Source of the DNA: Benincasa hispida
Lineage: Eukaryota; Streptophyta; Magnoliopsida; Cucurbitales; Cucurbitaceae
Direction of reading: 5' to 3'
Assembly: GCF_009727055.1 (NCBI RefSeq)
Contig: NC_052354.1
Span: 34,328,796 to 34,392,795 of the forward strand
DNA: 64,000 bases
The notes under the pieces were generated by a model, which did not search any database, was not told the DNA's origin, and saw nothing but the letters and a program-made list of their open reading frames with translations. The number at the start of each line of letters is the position of its first letter. Position 1 is the first letter of the stretch. A program made the translations under genes and the position numbers. Shown here piece after piece: positions 55,993 through 64,000 of this stretch.

Positions 55993-56184
55993 CTAATGAT
56001 ACAACTCCAAACGACGACCACACATTACACAGTAATATTTCCTCTTGATTTTGAAACAAAGTGGAACAAAACAGAGCCTCCATTTTCTCTCCACATCCAC
56101 AGCTTGAACTTTGCCGCCACATGACGGACACGTGCCGGTGGCCTGCCGCCGACCCAGCTCCTTCTCCTCATTGCAGAACAACAT
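55993..56184 (-). CDS. Small zinc-ribbon protein, 63 residues, probable host gene
   Basis: Intact single-exon frame from ATG at 56,184 to TAG at 55,993-55,995. The protein begins MLFCNEEKELGRRQATGTCP and has two CX2C pairs, CPSCGGK (about residues 19-25) and CVMCGRR (about 52-58), spaced as in a small zinc ribbon. A basic, aromatic middle reads FKIKRKYY and the end is LELYH. I recognise a family of short plant proteins of this layout but know no function. An in-frame GTG two codons upstream is not needed, since ATG fits. A TATA box lies 86-95 bp upstream. Codon use is GC-richer than all neighbours, unlike the decayed elements. It overlaps no element. I consider it real and probably expressed. 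Confidence 0.8.
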   Translation of the reverse strand: MLFCNEEKELGRRQATGTCPSCGGKVQAVDVERKWRLCFVPLCFKIKRKYYCVMCGRRLELYH

Positions 56185-56240
56185 TTTCACGGCGGAGACG
56201 GCGGAGAGATAAAAATGAAAAAAAAAAAAAGGAAAAAAAT
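56185..56240 (-). promoter_or_regulatory. Likely 5' UTR of the zinc-ribbon gene
   Basis: Between the TATA box and the ATG. It is CT-rich on the minus strand (TTTTTTTCATTTTTATCTCTCC) and contains CCGCCGTCTCCGCCGTG just before the ATG, a composition usual in plant leaders. The exact start of transcription is not visible. Confidence 0.45.
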
Positions 56241-56269
56241 CATTGCCGACTTGTTTAGGTTGAAGAATA

Positions 56270-56277
56270 TATTTATA
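56270..56277 (-). promoter_or_regulatory. TATA box (TATAAATA) of the zinc-ribbon gene
   Basis: The minus strand reads CTCTATAAATATATTC. With initiation about 30 bases on, the leader would be about 55-60 nt, a normal length. Confidence 0.65.
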
Positions 56278-56289
56278 GAGAAGGATGGG

Positions 56290-56739
56290 ACGTTGATTCT
56301 ACGGCTGAGATGGGGCCCTGATGATCCGATCTAGATAAGGGATGGGAATTGTGCGATCTTGACCGTTCAAAGTTTTGTGAGGATCTTACTAGATCTTTCG
56401 AGGGGTAGATTATATATGTATATATAGACAAAGCTTGCCCAAGCCTTTTTTTCCTTTTTAAGTCATTTGAAATTGGAACTATTATTGTTATGAATTGAAT
56501 GAATGAACCGACTTTGTTAATTATTTTATTCATTTTGTTATGTAGACTATATTAAATTTAGGAGGGGTCATTGACTCTATTGCCCCTCTTTCAACTTTTT
56601 CTTCCTCTCAAGTCATTTTGAAATTTGCTATTTTGATGATACCATTTTATCAGAATAATAATATATGTGATGACAATCCAATATACGATCTAATTAAGTT
56701 ATACAGGACGGAAATTTGGATACTTATCTAAGAGATCAT
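56290..56739. other. Upstream region of the zinc-ribbon gene
   Basis: Non-coding. 56,290-56,400 is GC-richer and may hold promoter elements; I cannot name specific sites. The rest is AT-rich. Confidence 0.35.
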
Positions 56740-57338
56740 CAACTCGAATTTCACGATATGTTATAACTATATGATATAACATATAGTTATAACTATATAT
56801 AATATATTTATTTAAAATTAAATTTATTTTTAATTTAATTTTAAATTAAAGGAAAGGAAATAACATCATTTCCCTTAATTCTATTTGAGAGAATGTGAAG
56901 AGTGGATCATTCAAAGTTAGTTTTTTTTTTTTTTTTTTTTTTTTAATTTTTTTACAGAAAACTTATTGAAGTCATTTTTTTGAATTACCTCTCTACAAAT
57001 ACTCTCTCAAGCTCTCTCCTCTAAAATTCTTTCTCAAAATTTCCTCTCAATCTCCCTCTCTCCTAAAATTTACAAAGCCCACACAACTCTGATTCTCATC
57101 TCTAGAGAGAATACAGGAGTTTCAAATGGTGGTGGCCATTTTGGAGAAGAGGATTTTCGTGAAGATTACGAGTTCTTCAAGGGTACGTTCTTTCTAAATC
57201 CTAATTTCTTTTATGCATGTTGTAAATTTTCTTGATTATGCATATTCTATATTCTGTAAAATATGTTTGATTATGTAAAAATAAAATTGGGACGATCTCC
57301 ACATTTCCGCTCAGGGTCTTCCCATGCATGTTCCTTTA
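56740..57338 (+). mobile_element. Truncated copia 5' LTR
   Basis: AT-rich middle, a T-run at about 56,920-56,944, then CTCTCTCAAGCTCTCTCC-type R/U5 sequence and ATGGTGGTGGCC...TTCAAGGGTACG, ending CATGTTCCTTTA before a primer site. The U3 start is missing. The element's 3' LTR is at 63,723. Confidence 0.65.
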
Positions 57339-57340
57339 AT

Positions 57341-57352
57341 TAGTATCATAGC
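57341..57352 (+). other. Primer-binding site, degenerate
   Basis: TAGTATCATAGC against the usual TGGTATCAGAGC, two mismatches. It follows AT behind the LTR end. Confidence 0.65.
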
Positions 57353-59660
57353 GTGGTTTTTGGTCCCCAATTTTTATTGTTCCATAATTAAATTTTACAG
57401 AATTGGTGGGTAGTATTCTGTGTTCATGTGATGAATATTGTGATGAATGGTTTTCAATTGTTGGATTTTTTGAAATTGGATTATAGATTTACTGCTTTAA
57501 TTTACATATTTGGTTTTCAAGAGCCCTTTGTTTTTGGACATAATTGCAAGCACTATATATTTAAAGTTTTTGAGTAGTTCGTGATTGTTTCATTCGAATT
57601 CTGGAGAAATCAAGGCCATTTTCAGAGGAAGATCGAAGGATTTCACAATTGTACAGTGCCTACTATACAGTAGAGTTGCAACGTTGCAATGTTATGAAGG
57701 GCAAGTGGATGAAAATTTTCTTAGTGTTGCAATGCTAGGTCACAGCGTTACACCGCCGCGAGAAAAAAAAATTCTGGTTCACACATGGTTCGTTGTTTTT
57801 CCGACTCTTGGTTCATCTAGTTCGGTTGGTTTGAGCGTTTCGGGTCCGATTTAGGTGCTGAGCAGTCCGGTTAGAGTGGTTCAAGCCCTGATTCATTTGT
57901 TTCTAACCGGTTGACTATTGTTTTGTTATAGTTGGATGTTTTCCAATTAATTAAATTAATATAAGTGTTATAATAATTTAATTAATTGTTTAGGTGTCCA
58001 ATCCTGGTCCAATAATTATTATTTTTAATTATGCATTTGATGTATAGTTCTTATTTATTATTATATGTCATAATATATGTCATAAAGTAAAAATCCAACC
58101 ATAGGTTATGCATAATTCATGCATCATTTACATTATAAATGTTATAAAATATTGTTGCATGATTTTATTTTTATACCATGCTCATGTATCATATACTATA
58201 AATGTTATAGTATATGCATGCATGCATTAATAACATATCTATGCATCATTTATATTATAAGAGTTATAATGTATAGTATGTATGTATGGATGGTTGTATG
58301 TTATTATTTATTTCATTTATTCATTATATAAGTGTTATATAAGTTTAGTAATGAAATGAAATTGCATGATGTAGGACACTACTTTAGGTAACTTTATAAT
58401 CGTTCTAATTTTACTAAGTATGTCATAACATGCAATGAATGATTTTAATTAATTTAATTTTTTTTATAAAATTTATAATTAAATGAAATTAGAGATTAAA
58501 ATCAATAATTCAGAATTGCATGCAAACCTTAGGTTAAAATCATTTTTTAAAATAATTTTAAAATATGATTCACATAGACCTAAGAAAACATTTCTAATAT
58601 GATTAGAAATTAAGTTTAACCTTTTAATCAGTTTAATAGAATTAAATTGATTCTTAATTAAAAGATTAAATTTGTAGCAAATATATCTATAAAGGACCTT
58701 TTGTCTAAGCCTAGTTCTGTCTAGGCTGGGATATTTAAGTTGACGGAATCGTAACAATTCTACTTGAGAATTTACCTAGAAAGGTGATTTAGATAGATTT
58801 GCTACCGGCATGCAATGGTTGATTGAGGTTTATTAAAGTGTTTAATAAACATTAATCATAGTTGTTTAACCCTCCAAAGTAAGTGTTACTTTTGGGTAAA
58901 TTTAAACAATCACTTAGTTCAAATTAGTAGCTATATTTTTCTAAGTTAAATAACCCTAAGTAAAACACTCAGTGGGAGGAAAATGGGGTATATGATACTT
59001 CATTTTACCTTTTCACATTTCCCCCTAAAAAGTTCACATCGTGAGATATATACTCGGCCTCGAGGCACCTTTGCTTCTATCCCTATACGTATGGTGTTTG
59101 TATAGGTCAATATCAAGGTGAATGGAGATAGTGTTTATAGTAAGTGGGAGGGGGATGTGTGTCAATACATCCCACGGTCTCTCTCATTCTCTTGTAGTAA
59201 AGTTTCATGCTCGACCTTGAGGCACCTTTGCTTGTGTCCTCCTATTGATGACATTTGCATGATTCTTTACTTAAAATTCCGAAAATGGATAGGGTTGCTT
59301 TAGTTTTTTTTTACCCTAATCGATTTTCCCCTATGGTTGGCTCAATGAGGCGGAACTCTAGAATCTAAAATGAGAGGTTACACTTACAAGAAAATGTTAA
59401 GTGAGTTGTAACAATTTCTTAACCGATTTGATAGTTACAATAACAAGGAGTTGTTTTGTCTATTGGTTGAGATAGTCTCATTTCAGTGAAGGGGCATCTG
59501 ATCATCTTACGATGGCTTTTGTCTTGTCTCACTGAAACATCATTGCAAAATAAATGTAGGGTGTATTAGATTATTTTGCTAAATTTGATTGGTTTTTTCA
59601 AATAGGTTAATGCATAGAGTACTAATATAAATAAATTTTACGGTTTTAACAAATTTCATT
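57353..59660 (+). mobile_element. Copia 5' leader
   Basis: 2.3 kb. 58,100-58,340 holds four TTATAA stem-loops with CATGCATCAT-type words. 58,690-58,990 is the conserved GTTCTGTCTAGGCTGGG / TTGACGGAATCG / CTCAGTGGGAGGAAAA block. 59,050-59,240 has two GGCCTCGAGGCACC / GACCTTGAGGCACC blocks. A frame at 57,585-57,854 has no recognised domain and is not conserved in the other leaders. Confidence 0.72.
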
Positions 59661-62600
59661 ATGACTTCCGCGACTTTAAACTTGCTCATTGCCGAAAAAC
59701 TTATTGGCAAACATTATACAATATGGAAAAACACAATCAAAACAATACTTATCATCGAGGGCGGACTGACTCAAATAAACAAAAGAGAAGTATGAAAAGA
59801 TAGAAAGAGATTCCTCGACAAAGAAGGAAAGAAGAAGACCTGAGATTTATCCTAATGGAGGATTTTCCTCCTATTCCTGCTCAAAATTCCACTCAAAACG
59901 TTTGAGAGGCATACGAGCATTGGATAAGGGCAAATGAAAATTCCCGAGTGTATATTTTGGCAAGCCTTTTTGAAGTCTTGGCCAAGAAACATGAGCCCAT
60001 GCTCACTACTCGTGAGATCATGGAATCCCTGTGGGGGATGTTCGGACAACCATTTGCATAGCTCAGCTATGCTGCTCTTAAAAACATCTTCAATGTCCGT
60101 ATGCAAGAAGGGGCATCTATTAGAGAACATGTTCTCAACATGATGGTCCACTTCAATGTGGCGGAGATGAATGGGTCGGTCATTGATGAAACAAGTCAAG
60201 TCAACTTTATACTAAAATCTTTACCTGAAAGTTTCTCGCAGTTTCGTAACAATAGTGTTATGAATAGGTTTGACTACAACCTGATCACTTTGCTCAATGA
60301 GCTACAAACTTTCCAGTCCTTGATGAAAACCAAGGAGCAAAAGTGGAAAGGGAAAAGCTAACCAACCAGTTGCTGCTCAAAAGAAAAGAAGGCTAAGGCT
60401 GCAAAGGAAATTTATTTCCATTGCAACCACGAAGGACACTGGAAGAGGAATTATCCTAAGTACCTGGCAGAAAAGAAGGCGAAGGAAGGTAAATATGATT
60501 TACTTGTATTGGAGACTTGAATAGTGGAGAATGATGATTCAGGCTGGATAATTGATTCAGACGCCACTAACCATGTTTGTTCTTCATTTCAGAGAATTAG
60601 TTTCTAGCGACAATTGATAGCTAGGGAGATGACGATGTGTGTCAGAACTGGACACGTCGTCTCAACTGTGGCAGTGGGAGGGCTCCAACTTACTTCACAT
60701 AATAAATATATTTTACTTGAAAATATATTTGTTGTTCCTGATTTGAAAAGGAACTTAATTTCTGTAAAGTGTTTTATTGAACAAAACTATATTGTTAATT
60801 TCTCTGTAAATAAAGCATTTATTTCCAAGAATGGGGTAGATATTTGTTTTACTAAGCTAGAAAATAGTTTATATAGACCATTAGTAACTAAACCCTCTTC
60901 AACATTGGAATGTTTAAAATTGCAGTAACTCAAAATAAAAGACTTAAAATTTCTCCTAAGGAAAATGCCCATCTTTAGCACCTAAGGTTATGACGCATCA
61001 ATCTCAATAGGATTGAGACATTGGTTAAGAATGGACTTCTAAACGAGTTAGAAGAAAATTCTTTACCTATGTGTGAGACATACCTTGAAGGAAAAATGAC
61101 TAAAAGATCTTTTATTGGAAAAGGTCATAGGACCAAAAAACCCTCAGAGCTTGTACATTCAGACTTATGTAGTCTGATGAATGTTAGAGAAAGAGGATGG
61201 TTTGAATATTTTATCACTTTTAATGGTGATTATTCAAGATATGGGTATGTTTATATAATGTAACATAAGTCTGAATCCTTTGAAAAGTTCAAAGAGTTTA
61301 AGGTTGAGATTAAAAATGCATTAAATAAAATGATTAAGACATTTCGATCTGATCGAGGTGGAGAGTTTTTAGATTTTAAATTCCAGAACTATTTGATAGA
61401 ACATGAAATAGTATCCCAACTCTTAGCACCTGGTACACCTTAGCAAAATTGTGTATTAGAAAGGAGATATCAAATCATGTTAGATATGGTTCAGTCTATG
61501 GTAAGTTATGCTTCTTTACCTGACACGTTTTGGGATTATGCAGTACATACTGCAACTTATATTTTGAACTATATTTCATCTAAGAGTGTTATAAGAACAC
61601 CTTTGGAATTATGGAATGGTCGTAAAGCTAGTTTATGCCATTTCGGAATTTGGGGTTGCCTAGCATATGTGTTTGAGGAAAATTATAAGAAATTGGAACC
61701 TCGTTCAAAATTGTGCCTATTTGTAGGATATCTTAAAGGAGGTGGTTACTTTTATGATCCTAAAGAGAATAAAGTGTTTGTTTCGACAAATGCTACATTT
61801 TTAGAAGGGGGCCACATAAAAGAGCATAAACCCCGCAGTAAGATTGTGTTGAATGGACTTTCCAAATAAACTACTAAATCTTCAACAAGAGTTGTTGAAG
61901 AACCCAACACCTCAACAAGGGTTGTTAAAGTTGGTTCATCTAGTAAGTCAAATCCAGCTCAACTATTGAGCGAACCTCGACATAGTGGGATGGTTGCAAA
62001 CCTGCCTGTTTGTTGTATGGGTTTAACAGAAATCCTAGCTATGGTAGCTGATGGAGATGTTGAGGATCCACTGTATTATAAGAAGGAAATGAAGGATGTT
62101 GACAAAGATGAGTGCATCAAAGCTATGGATCTCGAAATGGAGTCTGTGCACTTCAATTCTGTTTGAGATCTTGTAGATCAACCTATAGGTTGCAAATGGA
62201 TCTACAAGAGAAAATGGGGTACTGATGGGAAGGTGCAAACCTTCAAGGCTAGACTTGTGGTAAAGGGTTATACCCAAGTTGAGGGAGTTGACTATGAGGA
62301 GACTTTCTTACGTTTGCCATGTTGAAGTCTATCCAGATCCTCCAGTCCATTGCTTCATATTATGACTATGAGATTTGGCAAATGAACGTCAAGACTACTT
62401 TTCTGAAGGACAATCTTGAGGAGATCATTTATATGAAGCAGAATGAGGGATTCATAATCCAGGGTCAAGAGAAAAATGTTTGCAAGCTTAATCAGTCAAT
62501 TTACGAATTGAAGTAAGCTTCTCGATCTTGGAATATAATATTTGATACTGCGATAAAATATTATTACTTTGATCAAAATGTTGATGAGCCTTATGTAGAA

Positions 62601-63603
62601 AATGATCAACAGTTCAATAGCTTTTCTAGTGTTGTATGTAGATGATATCTTACTCATTGGGAATGATGTAGTTCTATTAAGAATTGGCTAGCGCCCCAAT
62701 TCCAAATGAAATATTTGGGAGAGGCGCAGTTTGTTCTGGGCATTCAGATCTTTAGAGATTGAAAGAACAAAATGCTAGCCTTGTCTTAGACATCGTACAT
62801 TGACAAGATGTTTGTCAAGTTTTCAATGTAGAACTCTAAAAGGGGTTTACTCTCTTTCAGGCATTGAGTTATATTGTCTAAGGAACAATGTCCTAAGATA
62901 CCTCACGAAGTTGAGAAAATGAGACGAATCCCTTATGCATCGGTTGTTGGCAGCCTGATGTATGCGATGTTATGTACTTGACCTGACATCTATTATGCAG
63001 TGAGAATAGTCAGAAGATTTCAGTCTAATCTAGGATTTGATCACTAGACTATCGCTAAAAACATTCTCAAGTATCTACAGAGAATGAGGGACTACATGCT
63101 TGTGTATGGTTCTAAGGATTTGATCCTTACAAGATACATAGACTCTGATTTTTAGACTGATAAGGATTCTAGAAAATCCACATCAGGATCAGTGTTTTCT
63201 TTTAACGGAGGAGAAGTAGTCTGAAGAAGCACCAAGCAAGGGTGCATTGCTGACTTCACCAGGGAGGCTAAGTACATAGCAGCTTGTAAAGCTTCTAAGG
63301 AAGCTATGTGACTCAGGAAATTTCTGACAGATATGGAAGTAGTTCCAAACATGTCAAAACCCATCACTCTTTATTGTGATAATAGTGGTGCTGTGACTAA
63401 TTCCCATGAGCCTAGGAGTCATTAGTGCGGGAACCACATAGAGCGGAAGTATCGTCTCATTCGAGAGATTGTGCATCGAGGAGATGTGATCATCACGTAG
63501 ATAGCTCAACGTTGTTGATCCATTTACAAAGGCCCTCATGACTAAGGTGTTTGAGGGACACCTGCAGAGTATGGGTCTAAGAGACAGGCCACATTTTGTC
63601 TAG
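59661..63603 (+). pseudogene. Copia gag-pol, decayed
   Basis: Order gag-PR-INT-RT-RNase H, all motifs in place but broken by stops and shifts. Gag starts MTSATLNLLIAEKLIGKHYT (59,661) and continues VREHVLNMMVHF-like IREHVLNMMVHF and LKSLPESFSQFRNNSVMN. The knuckle near 60,420 reads YFHCNHEGHWKRNYP, with the first and last Cys lost. PR has IIDSDATNH (usually DSGA). INT has MCETYLEGK (second Cys now Tyr), HSDLC, FRSDRGGEF and ILNYISSKSV (61,020-61,870). RT has [21 protein letters not shown] (62,190) and LYVDDILLIGND (62,632). RNase H has SRKSTSGSVF, LYCDNSGAV and HIERKYRLI (63,120-63,480). It is related to the gag-only element at 12.8 kb. Confidence 0.88.
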
Positions 63604-63722
63604 GGCAAGTGGGAGCTTTTGTATTGGGTGCGTGTTATGCCCTAATTTATTGCTTTGTGTACTTGTATATTAGTATAACTTTTATATTGTACATGCCATT
63701 AACTTTAGGACAAGTGAAAGAT
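63604..63722 (+). other. 3' internal end with doubled polypurine tract
   Basis: GGGCAAGTGGGAG near 63,604 and GGACAAGTGAAAGAT just before the LTR. The gag-only element has the same doubled arrangement. Confidence 0.65.
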
Positions 63723-64000
63723 TGTTGGGGTTGATACCCTAAATCTTGTAGTTTGTAATTGTATTGTACAAATATTTTATTTATTTAATAAAATATGAGA
63801 TGTTTTATTTGACATTTAGTAGCATTTAAAACATAAACCAATAAACTAACATCCATGGTTATCTTTTGTAGCTTAAACATGTATGTAGAGACATACAAGT
63901 GGATCATATTTGAGTAATAACGTAAATGGTTTATAGTAGATGGATAAGACTGGATATCTTATCCTAGTGACATTATGAATACGTCCCTCTTTATAGATGT
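63723..64000 (+). mobile_element. Copia 3' LTR, cut by the window end
   Basis: It starts TGTTGGGGTTGATACCC. AAATCTTGTAG, TTTATTTGACATTTAG and TGGATATCTTATCC align it with the LTR that starts near 26,148. Only the first 278 bp are in the window. Confidence 0.8.

Noticed and set aside
57585..57854. 89-codon frame in a copia leader
   Set aside because: No domain, and not preserved in the matching leaders at 45.2-47.2 kb or 2.3-3.9 kb.

Overview
The window looks like repeat-dense, AT-rich nuclear DNA of a dicot plant. A cucurbit is my best guess, because several copia, gypsy and MITE families resemble ones I remember from cucurbit genomes; nothing in the window proves the species. Almost everything recognisable is transposable-element DNA in nested layers. 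I find one probable host gene, no rRNA or tRNA gene and no CRISPR array. The sequence is a draft: one N at 10,539 sits between two identical 93-bp copies, and 4,863-5,545 looks like insertion-rich uncorrected read sequence.

Layout. 0.7-9.8 kb: minus-strand Ty3/gypsy (Athila/Tat-like) remnants, namely leaders, an LTR with TATA boxes, polypurine tracts and a decayed gag-protease region (6.4-8.2 kb). A minus-strand copia leader lies among them (2.3-3.9 kb). 9.98-11.8 kb: a minus-strand copia LTR. 11.8-16.1 kb: a plus-strand, gag-only copia element with its 3' LTR. 16.08-23.3 kb: an old copia pol and LTR, split by a structurally complete 5,188-bp copia element (16,359-21,546, TSD TAAAT). 26.1-37.1 kb: another copia LTR, split by a 9,067-bp CACTA transposon (27,600-36,666, TSD TAA). 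The CACTA carries decayed minus-strand genes for a TNP2 transposase and for a TNPA-like protein with an Ulp1-type (C48) protease domain. 37-43 kb: AT-rich DNA with two MITE-like elements, a degenerate tandem repeat and a run of small palindromes. 43.1-47.2 kb: a copia 5' LTR, primer site and leader, cut off before gag. 49.4-53.9 kb: a Tourist-like MITE, a 3,007-bp non-autonomous LTR element and a palindromic MITE-like element. 55.99-56.18 kb: the small zinc-ribbon gene. 56.7-64 kb: a decayed copia element whose 3' LTR runs off the window.

The most unusual object is the LTR element at 49,833-52,839 (TSD GAGTA). It has diverged 425-bp LTRs, a primer site and a polypurine tract, but its internal region codes for nothing recognisable. 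That region is made almost wholly of two tandem arrays: seven copies of a 186-bp unit, then about six copies of a 138-149-bp unit. Other cross-element signals are a 19-bp palindrome shared by divergent copia LTRs, clusters of an ACGATCGT-type motif in several copia LTRs and leaders, and a stem-loop series in copia leaders.

Functionally the window is an element graveyard. Coding regions carry stops mostly at former Trp, Gln or Arg codons, as expected from decay of methylated cytosines. Only the zinc-ribbon gene has an intact frame with a well-placed TATA box. It lies between a 43-bp tandem duplication just past its 3' end and a copia LTR remnant upstream of its promoter.
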